Of a stretch of 52,174 nt of DNA, positions 44,195-52,043 are shown piece after piece. The translations under genes were made by a program, and so were the position numbers. A model generated the notes under the pieces. It ran no database searches. It was not told the origin of the DNA and saw only the letters and a program-made list of their open reading frames with translations. The DNA comes from Bacteroidota bacterium. Its GTDB lineage: Bacteria; Bacteroidota; Bacteroidia; 2-12-FULL-35-15. The DNA lies in the NCBI GenBank assembly GCA_947447995.1, contig CANFLQ010000008.1, positions 1 to 52,174 of the forward strand, read 5' to 3'. Every line of letters starts with the position of its first letter. Position 1 is the first letter of the stretch.

Positions 44195-44671
44195 TTACTC
44201 TTTATTTTTAAATTGATTTATTTTTTGCAGTATATCCACATCAGCTTTGTCTTGTGGTCTTCCGGCAATTATTTTAAGCGTTATAAGGTGATGGTATTGT
44301 ATAATTGGCACCTTCTTGTCTTTTAATGGAAAACATACTTTTTTAGAATCTGCTTCTTCAAAAGTAAGACCTTGAACTTTGGTAAGGAAATCAATTTTAT
44401 TCGGCTTTTCTCCAATATGCAAAACCTGAATTTGTGTGAAATCCATTTGAGTAATTGCGTCAGTATCTTCTTGGATTATTCCTTGTTCTTGCAAAGCATT
44501 AATAAATTTATCGCGGTTATCATTGTTTGGGTTAAGCCAAATATCCATATCGGAAGTAACACGTTGATATCCGTAATAAATAACTGCATAACCGCCAATA
44601 AGCATAAATTCAACATTATGTTTTAAAAGCAAAAGCAACAACTTTTTATGTTCTTCAAGTAGGATATCCAT
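44195..44671 (-). CDS. Nucleotidyltransferase-fold protein (AbiEii/DUF6036-like), copy 1
   Basis: The 158-residue protein has the minimal nucleotidyltransferase signature FMLIGGYAVIYYGYQRVTSDMDIW, with the GG and DxD metal-binding residues. The remainder is short helical. Such proteins act as toxins or antitoxin-like partners in several toxin-antitoxin systems; the function here is not known. It follows the 82-residue gene by 2 bases, so they are co-translated. It is about 65% identical by eye to the second copy at 45749-46225. Confidence 0.85.
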   Translation of the reverse strand: MDILLEEHKKLLLLLLKHNVEFMLIGGYAVIYYGYQRVTSDMDIWLNPNNDNRDKFINALQEQGIIQEDTDAITQMDFTQIQVLHIGEKPNKIDFLTKVQGLTFEEADSKKVCFPLKDKKVPIIQYHHLITLKIIAGRPQDKADVDILQKINQFKNKE

Positions 44672-44673
44672 TA

Positions 44674-44922
44674 TTAATCAAATTTAATTTTATTACCTAG
44701 AGTAGGATTTGTTTTTAATTCACTGGCAAATACCCGCTTTATTAATTGAGTAGCGTAGTGTAAGTGTTGCTCAGGACTGAGTGACGCCAACCATGCGTAA
44801 TTATCTTTTTCTTGTTCTTCAAAAGAATTAAAGAATGTAATCCGTTTATTTCCGTAAGTAACCAAAGGCTCGTTACTCTCTGATGCTTTTGATTTTGCTT
44901 TATATATTTTTTTTTTTGCCAT
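44674..44922 (-). CDS. Small partner protein of the nucleotidyltransferase
   Basis: The 82-residue protein has a Lys/Ser-rich N-terminus and a conserved domain RITFFNSFEEQEKDNYAWLASLSPEQHL ending NPTLGNKIKFD. The same domain ends the MNT fusion protein at 46222-46809. It is always directly upstream of the nucleotidyltransferase here, so an antitoxin or adaptor role is plausible but unproven. It has its own promoter at 44932-44939. Confidence 0.7.
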   Translation of the reverse strand: MAKKKIYKAKSKASESNEPLVTYGNKRITFFNSFEEQEKDNYAWLASLSPEQHLHYATQLIKRVFASELKTNPTLGNKIKFD

Positions 44923-44931
44923 TTATAATAT

Positions 44932-44989
44932 CAAAGTTAAACTTTTTAAAGTTGTATTTTAACTTTTCCAAAGTTTAAAACTCTGGAAA
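44932..44989 (-). promoter_or_regulatory. Promoter and palindrome of nucleotidyltransferase module 1
   Basis: On the minus strand TAACTTTG (44932-44939) fits TAnnTTTG. Upstream, at 44964-44989, TTTTCCAAAGTT faces AACTCTGGAAA with one mismatch. The same arrangement precedes the HEPN gene at 47256-47312, showing shared ancestry of the two modules. Confidence 0.6.
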
Positions 44990-45022
44990 TTTGTTGCGTA
45001 TTGTAATTGCTTTACTCCCTAA

Positions 45023-45037
45023 ACCTGTTAGGTTTAA
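45023..45037. repeat. Half copy of the AACCTGTTAGGTT palindrome (3' of DUF6155)
   Basis: AAACCTGTTAGGTTT is half of the 33-base palindrome found at 40718, 45661 and 47345. It lies 10 bases past the stop of the leftward DUF6155-type gene. Confidence 0.55.
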
Positions 45038-45046
45038 TACGGCTTT

Positions 45047-45568
45047 TTAATTGCCATAATACATATAATAAGCATCTTTTATATCATCAGCAAAGCCATA
45101 GCCACAAGGGGAAGCCCATTTTACACACTGCTCTGCACGGTGTTTGAAGTGAGTCAATAAATTATTTTTAGCAATAAAATCTAATGCTGTTTTAAAATTA
45201 GTGTATGCCGAATTATAAAATTGTTCGGTATAATCTCCGTAATTAAAAGTCAATTCGCAGGCACTTTCAGGTAAATACATCATTACATCAGCCAATGCTT
45301 CGGGCGAAGGCTGCAAATCGCGAAAATCTGAAATAGCACGTTTTGCAACCGAAAACTTTTCGGTGCTGCGCATAGCGTTTTCAACATTAAACTCTTGGCG
45401 TATCATTTTCTTGTATTTTTTAACTAACTCATTTTCGTTTTTTGGATTTAAGTAAAAGTTGTAAAATTCTTTTACAGCTTTGTTCTTGTCGTACAAATCC
45501 AATATCTGCTCAATTAACTGTTCTTTAGTTAATTTATTAAGTTCCTTTTTTACTGCTGCTTTTGACAT
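45047..45568 (-). CDS. DUF6155-like protein
   Basis: The 173-residue protein is helical and begins MSKAAVKKELNKLTKEQLIEQILDLYDKNKAVKEFYNFYLNP, the pattern of the DUF6155 family common in Bacteroidota. Conserved features further on are MIRQEF, ISDFRDLQPSPEALADVMMYLPE and a GYG(F)ADDI end. No catalytic motif is visible and the function is unknown. It stands between the two nucleotidyltransferase modules with palindromes on its 3' side. Confidence 0.7.
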   Translation of the reverse strand: MSKAAVKKELNKLTKEQLIEQILDLYDKNKAVKEFYNFYLNPKNENELVKKYKKMIRQEFNVENAMRSTEKFSVAKRAISDFRDLQPSPEALADVMMYLPESACELTFNYGDYTEQFYNSAYTNFKTALDFIAKNNLLTHFKHRAEQCVKWASPCGYGFADDIKDAYYMYYGN

Positions 45569-45660
45569 GGTTTTATGCTTTTACAATATTTTTCAATTGC
45601 TTATTTTTCAGTTTGATTCAGTTTTAAAATTTAGTTTACATCTTAGTTTCTATATCCAGA

Positions 45661-45692
45661 AACCTAACAGGTTTTAAAAACCTGTTAGGTTT
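45661..45692. repeat. Palindromic element AACCTAACAGGTT, copy 2
   Basis: AACCTAACAGGTTTT faces AAAACCTGTTAGGTTT. It directly abuts the second decayed cas1 fragment, which ends 1 base away, suggesting that the element sits at the break point. Confidence 0.75.
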
Positions 45693-45693
45693 A

Positions 45694-45756
45694 ACTAATT
45701 GAGCGTTTGTGACTCAATTAGGATGGGGGGGCGAAGTAAAGTGTGCGTTTAATCAT
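45694..45756 (-). pseudogene. Decayed cas1 5' fragment, copy 2
   Basis: Reading leftward from the ATG at 45756 the fragment encodes MIKRTLYFAPPS then a stop. DNA similarity to cas1 continues to the GCTCAATT of the Ala-Gln-Leu codons after a 2-base deletion. Its ATG lies inside the stop region of the upstream nucleotidyltransferase gene (AATGATTAA), as if the two genes once overlapped in an operon. Confidence 0.8.
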
Positions 45757-46225
45757 TTTTTCGATACTTATTGATATTTTGTAATTCATCTACATCAGCT
45801 TTATCTTTGCTTCTTCCGCTTGAAATTTTGCTGACGATTAGGTGACGATATTGTATAATGGGAATTTGTTCATTTTTTAACGGAAAAAAAACCTTCTCTT
45901 TATCCGCTTCGGCATACGTTACACCTTGAATTTTTGTTAAAAAATCAATTTTGTTAGGTTCCTTGCCAATATGAAATACTTGAGTGGTAGAGAAGTCGAT
46001 ACGTTTTAAAATATCAATATCTTCGGAAATAATTCCATATTCATTCAAAGCTTTAATTAGTTTGTTTCTGTTCGCATTGTCGGGTTTAAGCCAAATATCC
46101 ATATCGCCCGTTGTTCGGGCGTACCCGTAGTATATTACAGCATAGCCTCCAATAAGTATAAATTCTACTTTATGTTTTAAAAGCAGTAATAAAAACTTTT
46201 TATATTCTTCTAAAAGTATATTCAT
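45749..46225 (-). CDS. Nucleotidyltransferase-fold protein (AbiEii/DUF6036-like), copy 2
   Basis: The 158-residue protein is a clear paralogue of the 44195-44671 product, same length and same motif FILIGGYAVIYYGYARTTGDMDIW. Its ATG overlaps the stop of the MNT fusion gene in ATGA, so the HEPN-MNT-nucleotidyltransferase trio is one coupled unit. Its own stop overlaps the start of a decayed cas1 fragment. A toxin-antitoxin or defence role is inferred from family company. Confidence 0.85.
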   Translation of the reverse strand: MNILLEEYKKFLLLLLKHKVEFILIGGYAVIYYGYARTTGDMDIWLKPDNANRNKLIKALNEYGIISEDIDILKRIDFSTTQVFHIGKEPNKIDFLTKIQGVTYAEADKEKVFFPLKNEQIPIIQYRHLIVSKISSGRSKDKADVDELQNINKYRKND

Positions 46226-46809
46226 TGGTTATCAAAATAAATACGGTTACCAAGGGTTGGATTCTCTTTTAGTTGTTTCTGAAAATGTTGTTTTATCATT
46301 GAGGTAACCATTTTAAAGTTTTCTAATGGTGTTGTTGAAGCACGTTCCTTATACGTAAATTCATTTTCTTCCTCAAAAGAGTTAAAAAAAACAATGCGGT
46401 TATACGCATAATCAGCCGACGGCTCATTCACTGTTTCGAGTGTTGATTCCGAGTCAACTATTTTTTTATCTTCAATTTCTATTTTATAAAAAACGATACC
46501 AACTCTATTTATATGGTTAATTAAATCAGTATGTTTTAATGTCGGAAAATTTATCAAATCAACTGTAAATGGCAGAGAGCTTTCTGTAAAATCTGCTAAT
46601 AGCTTAGTTATCGTTTTCGAATCAACTCCTTCGTTCATGATAGCAAAATCAATGTCGCTGCCTGTTTTGTAATTGCCTTTTGCTCTGCTACCAAATAAAT
46701 AAACCTCTTTTACATCAGGATATTTTCTAAAAATATCCTGTACCGTTTTCATATCCCTATTAGTAAGTCCGTATTGATTTTTATTATTTGTTATCATTTT
46801 AATAAACAA
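46222..46809 (-). CDS. MNT-type nucleotidyltransferase antitoxin fused to a partner domain
   Basis: The 195-residue protein has an N-terminal minimal nucleotidyltransferase domain with VYLFGSRAKGNYKTGSDIDFAI (residues 37-57; Gly-Ser and Asp52/Asp54). After a linker, a C-terminal domain (about 137-195, NRIVFFNSFEEENE to NPTLGNRIYFD) is homologous to the 82-residue protein of the other module. MNT proteins AMPylate and silence HEPN toxins in HEPN-MNT systems. The HEPN gene lies 2 bases upstream. An alternative start is the ATG at 46797. Confidence 0.85.
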   Translation of the reverse strand: MFIKMITNNKNQYGLTNRDMKTVQDIFRKYPDVKEVYLFGSRAKGNYKTGSDIDFAIMNEGVDSKTITKLLADFTESSLPFTVDLINFPTLKHTDLINHINRVGIVFYKIEIEDKKIVDSESTLETVNEPSADYAYNRIVFFNSFEEENEFTYKERASTTPLENFKMVTSMIKQHFQKQLKENPTLGNRIYFDNQ

Positions 46810-46811
46810 GT

Positions 46812-47222
46812 TTAAAATTGGCTACTTTGCTCATCAAAAAACGCATATAGTTTCTCTAAAGCGGGATATGTTTCTTCTCTTAATTGTTGTTCAGAGCTTT
46901 CAAATTTTTCACCACTATAATCGTGCGATAACTCATTTCTTATATCCAGCCCGTCAATTAATGCTTGGGCATAATAAATAAAATTACTTTCCTGCGCCTG
47001 CCTAAAGGTATCCTTTGGAGAAGGTTTGAAAACAAATCCTTTTTCTTCTAAAAAATCTTTCATTACTTTCCACGATAGGTCGAGGGTAAATTCAAAACGC
47101 TGCACTAATCCATTTCTTTCTAATTCATTTAATTGTTTAGTTTCAACAGCTTCTTTTAGTTTAATAAATGCTTTTTTGAAATTATTAAATCGTTGTATCC
47201 AACGTATATCTTTGTTTTCCAT
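46812..47222 (-). CDS. HEPN-domain toxin-like protein (HI0074 family)
   Basis: The 136-residue all-helical protein matches the nucleotidyltransferase substrate-binding/HEPN family: RWIQRFNNFKKAFIKL, FEFTLDLSWKVMKDFLEEKG and the catalytic-type motif RNELSH (R-x4-H, residues 95-100) in GLDIRNELSHDYSG. HEPN proteins with this motif are metal-independent RNases in toxin-antitoxin systems. It heads the HEPN-MNT-nucleotidyltransferase unit directly downstream of cas9 on the same strand. Confidence 0.9.
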   Translation of the reverse strand: MENKDIRWIQRFNNFKKAFIKLKEAVETKQLNELERNGLVQRFEFTLDLSWKVMKDFLEEKGFVFKPSPKDTFRQAQESNFIYYAQALIDGLDIRNELSHDYSGEKFESSEQQLREETYPALEKLYAFFDEQSSQF

Positions 47223-47255
47223 TTTCTATTTTATTTTTCTTTGCCATTGATAAAT

Positions 47256-47312
47256 CAAAGTTAAGCTTTTGAAATGTATATTTTAAATTTCCAAAGTTCC
47301 AAACTTTGGAAA
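47256..47312 (-). promoter_or_regulatory. Promoter and palindrome of the HEPN-MNT module
   Basis: On the minus strand TAACTTTG (47256-47263) fits TAnnTTTG. Upstream at 47288-47312 a perfect 11-bp inverted repeat (TTTCCAAAGTT/AACTTTGGAAA, 3-base spacer) is a good operator candidate for autoregulation. The module thus has its own promoter rather than relying on the cas9 transcript. Confidence 0.65.
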
Positions 47313-47344
47313 AGTTGGTAATTTACATGTTTAAACTTCTCCAG

Positions 47345-47377
47345 AAACCTAACAGGTTTTTAAAACCTGTCAGGTTT
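47345..47377. repeat. Palindromic element AACCTAACAGGTT, copy 3 (3' of cas9)
   Basis: A 33-base palindrome nearly identical to copies at 40718 and 45661. It lies 20 bases past the cas9 stop and probably ends the cas9 transcript. Confidence 0.75.
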
Positions 47378-47396
47378 AAAATCACAGATTGTAATT

Positions 47397-50300
47397 TTAT
47401 TTGTCCAACCATTTTATAGTCCCGTCCAGATTAATTAAAAAATCTTTTCCTTCTATCGCAAAGTCCAACCAGTCCTTAGAATATAATAATTTAGGCCAAG
47501 GTTCAAAATTATTGTGAGCGTTATATTTTAATGCGTCACTTACTTTTTCTGTAAATCCACTCGTACCTCTTCCTCCGTATTCAATTTCCTTTTGTTTCTC
47601 ATCGGTTTTGAAAATTTGTTTTTCAGGATAAGTGTTTTCCAATTCCTTTTCAATTCTTGCGTCAAGATGATGTTGAAAAGTTAAACGACCACCTGTGAAT
47701 TTCACTGTTTTGTAAGTTCTGAAACTTAATCGCTTATTGTATTCTGAATCTTTTTCATTTTCCTGCTTTTTCAACTCATCAGTACTTGTATCATAAAAGA
47801 TAACTTTCATTCCAGCTTTTAAAATAGCATAAGGAGATTGTTTGTTCCCATTTTCATCAATAAGAATTTCATTCTTCTTGTCTTTTCTAAAAAGTTGAAG
47901 TTCTCCTTTATCGTTTACCAAGCCAAATTTGTTTAATGAGGCAGCATCAAATAAATTGACAATTTCGAGATCCCTATTCTTTTTTAGTTTTCCATCTTTA
48001 TCTATTGTGTCATTTTTATAATAGGCGCAAACAAGATTTTCGCCATTTGCTGCATAATAATGTTGCTTATACTCTTTATCTGAAAGGTTGGTTTGTTTCT
48101 TGATTACCAAAGGTTCAGAAACACTTGCCCATACACGAATATGTCTGATTTTATTGCCATGAGGTTTGCCGTCTTTATTTAATAAATACATTCCTTTTTC
48201 AAAGGCTTCTTTTAACCCTCCGGCTTCATTTACTTGTGTTTCTATTGCTGTTTTCAAACCTTCATCAACAACTTGTTTTTTTATTTCATCTAATGTTTTG
48301 AAACCCGGTGTATTTGCATCTTTTTTGAATTGAAAAGGAATTCGTATTACATACTTTACTTTTTCTTCCTGAATTATTTTCCCATTTTCATCTTTTTCAA
48401 TATTGCCTTTTTCACCACGTTTGGCTGGTTTTATAGCTCCATAAAAAGTTTCCTGATGTAATTGTCCTCTTATGCTATCGCCAGTTGCCCACATCGGCAT
48501 GTTTGTTCCTGGTATCAATTGCTCTTTCCCTCGTTTTCTAATTTTACGTTTTGCAGGTGTTAATGCTTGCCCGTTAGTTATATTATTTATCAATACTGTA
48601 TCATCTATGCCCCAAACAAATTCCCTTTTAAATCCTTTGTAAGGTTCAGTATCTGTAAACGGTGTTTTATTTTCTTTGGCTTCATAGTATTTTTCAAGGA
48701 TTGCATCTCTTTTTGCCGCAACAGGTATTAATGTTAATACTGCTGCATCTTTTGCGTGATGAGAGTGTTTGCTTCTGTCTTTCTTTTCGTCGGCTACTTG
48801 AAGTTTGTATATCTTTCTGAACTCCGCAGTAATACTTCCTTTTTGTACATCTACTTTTTCAAAATAGGTTTTCAAATAATGGAAAGCATATTTTGAAATT
48901 AGCTGAGTATCGACTTTTTGACTGTTTTTAAATCCGCTTGTGATTTCTGTAATGGTAAAACGGTCTACCTTATTTTTCCAATAATCTAATTCCATTTGCC
49001 ATAAATGTCGTTGACGAATGGCGTCATCTTTCCATTGCTTATCGGCTGCTTTTTTTGATTTTGTTTTCCAAAAATCAATTTGCTGTTTTATTCGTTCTAC
49101 TTTTTCTTCCCAGTTCTTAAGTCTTGGCAAAATTGCAGAGTATCCTCCAAAATCTTTATCGTAATTATTTAGTTGGGTAGGGATTTGATTTTTCTTTACA
49201 GTTCGGTTATAATCGTGATAGCAAACCGTGAGATTTGCCAATGAATTATCAAATGATTTGCTTCTAGGAACAGTATGTTCAAAATCAATTACATTTTCGT
49301 TAAATAAATCAGCGAGCTTGATAAATTTGCCAGTATATAAACATTGATACCCCTGCTCTTTCCATAATCTGTATTTGTCAATTAATTTTTTTCCGTTTCC
49401 ACTCCACCTAACAGCATCGTCTTTAGAAGAAGCTTTTGATTTTTTCTTTTTCCCTTTATCGTTTTCTTCTTCTTCGACCACTAGAGGAAGCGTTTGTTCA
49501 TCATTTTGTTCGTAAAACAACCGCATTTTATCAATATCACTTTCATTAGCAGCATTTGCCGTGATGGTTTTATCTTCATTTAAAAGTTGTTTAATAGCTT
49601 CTGCAAATTCCAGATTCTCTGCTTCTCGTTGTCTTTGCCATGCTTCGATTGCCCAACGTTTGTTTGCATCGTTTAATTCCCTTGCAACTTCTACTATAAT
49701 CCTTGTATCACTATCTATTTGATTGGTTTCAATCATGTAATTCATTAGTTTTCGTAACTCGTGCAACGTACGCATTGCCATCGGGTTTTTAAATGAGCCA
49801 GTTTTAGGACTACCTAATTTAAACTCCCCATTTTTATCAGGTTTTGCAGGCGGATAAATATTTATTTCAGAAGGGTGATAAATCTTTTTTAGAAGTTCAT
49901 CTTCAATATTAAAGTTGAGTTGTAAAAATTCTCTTAATGTATCAATTAATTTAGGCAAACGATAATAGCCAGAATCTGTTTTGTAGTATGTGTTTTCAGT
50001 TGATTGAATAGCAAAATGTCGTTCGCCATTGATGTCTTTTCGTATTAAGCCAGAAGTGATGAAATATGCTTGATAACACTCTTTTACGGTATTAAATATT
50101 TTCTGTTTTTCCTCTTCCGTAAAACTTTTCCACTTATTTGTTCCAAATTGCTCTTCAATTGTAGTGTTTATATCTTTTAAATCGCTTTCAACTAATTTGT
50201 AATTATTGTCTTTGTGGGCAAATTTTTCAGTTGCTTCTAAGTTTTTGTGTTTAGAAACAAGGTTGTTAACAATATTTAGTATTGATTTTTGTTGTCTGTT

Positions 50301-51932
50301 TGCATTAATAACTTCCCCGATACTTTCAAGAAGAAGGTTTTCGTTTTCACTCCATAATTCATTTCCGATTATTTCAGGAATCTTAGCTAACAAAACAGCT
50401 TCGGTATAAATCAAACCTTTTTCTAAAAACTTATTTATTTTGTTAATAGCATTAATGCTTAACATACCATAACCGACAGGTAAGGCGTTCCATGCAATAA
50501 CGAACTGCTTTACTTTTTCGGGCTCTAATTTCAATTTTTGCTCTGCAAATTCTGATACATATTCTTGGTCTTCGTAATTGAACAATACATGCCAAATGTC
50601 TTCAATATCATAATGCGATTTATCTGACTTTGCAGCTTTGTTTTTTTCGATTTTTACATTTAAGTAATCTTCTCCAAAAATATCTTTCAGTCGTGCTGAT
50701 ACAGGGCAGCCTGTAACCGTTGTTTTTGATGAATAGTTTAATTGCCAAGTATTTCCTTTTTTAGAAAGAAAATCTGCTATTTCAGAAAAAGGAAAATAAG
50801 CTTTTGATTTTCTGAAAAATTTATCTTGATAAATAGCTTGTTTTAACTCAAGAGATAAGGATTGCCATTGAGAATCTTTGTCGTTCTTGTCTTTATATTT
50901 GATGTTATTTAAAAATGACCAAGCCCTAAATGTTTCAAAAGCAGGATGGCTAATCGGCGCTCTGTATTTACCTACCTGAATTTGCTTGCCTGTTTTTTTA
51001 TCAATCCTGACTTTTTGCTCAAGTGTACAAAGACCGATTAATCCCTTTTGAGAACGTAAAGGACGTTTGTAAAAAATACTGCCGTCATTTTTGTTCTTTC
51101 CCGTTTCTACTAATTTTATATATAATGAATGTTCAAGCCCTAAACCTTGCGTTTCTTGAAAAATGTATTTGATTTCATCTTTGTAATTTTCACGAACAAG
51201 ATGTTGAGTTAAGTCAAGTCTAATTCTTTTACCTTCATTTTCTTTATTAGCTAAAAAGACACCAATAGGGACTGATGCTTCATAGTCAGGAAATAGTGCT
51301 TTTAGCTTATTTGTTTTTTTCTTTTCTGATTTTTGAAGTGTCGTTTCATTTTCATCAATTACATCAACTTCTTGTTCCTTCACATCATCTACACCTTTAC
51401 GGCTGCTTTTAAAGCCTCTGCGTTGGGCAATGTGATATAAAGCTCTGCCTAATTTAAAGCGATTTTCTTTTTGTGTAAAATCTAATTTTGTTTCTGCTAA
51501 TTCCTTTCTTAATTGATAAGGGCTTGTATAATCAGGTTTTCCATCTTGATTAAAATCTAATTTTATCCAAGCATCAAAATCTAAATTGTCAACAGGATAA
51601 ACCCTTCCTGCATTATTGTTTTTATGGGCTTCTTCCTTATTATAATGCCTCCATTTATTCAAATCTTCTAAGCTCAATGGGCAATAACCTTCATTAATTA
51701 AATGTTCAAGGGTTTTCCATAATCTATATTTCCTTGACTGATACAATCGTCTTGTGGAACGTTTTGTTGTTCGCTCGGCTGCGTATGAATACTCTCCAGT
51801 TTTTGCTAATCCAACTCCTTTATTAAATGTTAACACCCCAAATTTTTCAATTTGGTTTTCTATTAAATCTGGGTTTCGTATTGCCCAACCAATTGAGTTT
51901 GTTCCTAAATCGAGTCCGAAAATTTTATTCAT
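47397..51932 (-). CDS. cas9: Type II-C CRISPR effector nuclease Cas9
   Basis: Cas9 is the crRNA:tracrRNA-guided DNA nuclease. The 1511-residue protein has all nuclease motifs: RuvC-I MNKIFGLDLGTNSIGWAIRN (Asp8), arginine-rich bridge helix (TKRSTRRLYQSRKYRLWKTLEHL), RuvC-II IIVEVARELN (Glu748), HNH DFEHTVPRSKSFDNSLANLTVC (His886) and RuvC-III SHHAKDAAVLT (Asp1062). So both strands should be cut. The length fits the large Bacteroidota type II-C group, with a Lys-rich insertion just before HNH (about residues 825-850). PAM preference cannot be read. A tracrRNA gene lies divergently upstream. Confidence 0.97.
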   Translation of the reverse strand: MNKIFGLDLGTNSIGWAIRNPDLIENQIEKFGVLTFNKGVGLAKTGEYSYAAERTTKRSTRRLYQSRKYRLWKTLEHLINEGYCPLSLEDLNKWRHYNKEEAHKNNNAGRVYPVDNLDFDAWIKLDFNQDGKPDYTSPYQLRKELAETKLDFTQKENRFKLGRALYHIAQRRGFKSSRKGVDDVKEQEVDVIDENETTLQKSEKKKTNKLKALFPDYEASVPIGVFLANKENEGKRIRLDLTQHLVRENYKDEIKYIFQETQGLGLEHSLYIKLVETGKNKNDGSIFYKRPLRSQKGLIGLCTLEQKVRIDKKTGKQIQVGKYRAPISHPAFETFRAWSFLNNIKYKDKNDKDSQWQSLSLELKQAIYQDKFFRKSKAYFPFSEIADFLSKKGNTWQLNYSSKTTVTGCPVSARLKDIFGEDYLNVKIEKNKAAKSDKSHYDIEDIWHVLFNYEDQEYVSEFAEQKLKLEPEKVKQFVIAWNALPVGYGMLSINAINKINKFLEKGLIYTEAVLLAKIPEIIGNELWSENENLLLESIGEVINANRQQKSILNIVNNLVSKHKNLEATEKFAHKDNNYKLVESDLKDINTTIEEQFGTNKWKSFTEEEKQKIFNTVKECYQAYFITSGLIRKDINGERHFAIQSTENTYYKTDSGYYRLPKLIDTLREFLQLNFNIEDELLKKIYHPSEINIYPPAKPDKNGEFKLGSPKTGSFKNPMAMRTLHELRKLMNYMIETNQIDSDTRIIVEVARELNDANKRWAIEAWQRQREAENLEFAEAIKQLLNEDKTITANAANESDIDKMRLFYEQNDEQTLPLVVEEEENDKGKKKKSKASSKDDAVRWSGNGKKLIDKYRLWKEQGYQCLYTGKFIKLADLFNENVIDFEHTVPRSKSFDNSLANLTVCYHDYNRTVKKNQIPTQLNNYDKDFGGYSAILPRLKNWEEKVERIKQQIDFWKTKSKKAADKQWKDDAIRQRHLWQMELDYWKNKVDRFTITEITSGFKNSQKVDTQLISKYAFHYLKTYFEKVDVQKGSITAEFRKIYKLQVADEKKDRSKHSHHAKDAAVLTLIPVAAKRDAILEKYYEAKENKTPFTDTEPYKGFKREFVWGIDDTVLINNITNGQALTPAKRKIRKRGKEQLIPGTNMPMWATGDSIRGQLHQETFYGAIKPAKRGEKGNIEKDENGKIIQEEKVKYVIRIPFQFKKDANTPGFKTLDEIKKQVVDEGLKTAIETQVNEAGGLKEAFEKGMYLLNKDGKPHGNKIRHIRVWASVSEPLVIKKQTNLSDKEYKQHYYAANGENLVCAYYKNDTIDKDGKLKKNRDLEIVNLFDAASLNKFGLVNDKGELQLFRKDKKNEILIDENGNKQSPYAILKAGMKVIFYDTSTDELKKQENEKDSEYNKRLSFRTYKTVKFTGGRLTFQHHLDARIEKELENTYPEKQIFKTDEKQKEIEYGGRGTSGFTEKVSDALKYNAHNNFEPWPKLLYSKDWLDFAIEGKDFLINLDGTIKWLDK

Positions 51933-51939
51933 GTTTCTA

Positions 51940-51968
51940 TTGTTGTTTAATTTATATCATTACATTTG
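51940..51968 (+). promoter_or_regulatory. tracrRNA promoter
   Basis: TTG at 51940-51942 and TACATTTG at 51961-51968, 18 bases apart, fit the Bacteroidota -33/-7 pattern. It fires rightward, starting near 51972-51975, just before the anti-repeat. Confidence 0.65.
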
Positions 51969-51971
51969 TAC

Positions 51972-52034
51972 CGCAAATCACAATAAGGCTATAAGCCGAA
52001 GATTTCTTGGCTCTGCTTCGGTGGGGCTTTTTTT
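51972..52034 (+). ncRNA. tracrRNA
   Basis: The RNA starts with an anti-repeat GCAAATCACAAT (51973-51984), complementary to the first 12 bases of the CRISPR repeat at 40545 with one G-U pair. Next is a short nexus-like hairpin GGCT-ATA-AGCC (51987-51997). It ends in a terminator stem GCTCTGC/GTGGGGC with a TTCG tetraloop (52010-52027) and seven T residues. Promoter, anti-repeat, nexus and terminator are all in order. The AATAAGGCTA run after the anti-repeat resembles the nexus of other tracrRNAs. It is divergent from cas9. Confidence 0.8.
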
Positions 52035-52043
52035 ATTCCCTCC

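Noticed and set aside
45480-45677. 65-codon rightward frame near the DUF6155-type gene start
   Set aside because: Antisense to the gene's N-terminus and promoter region with no recognisable features.
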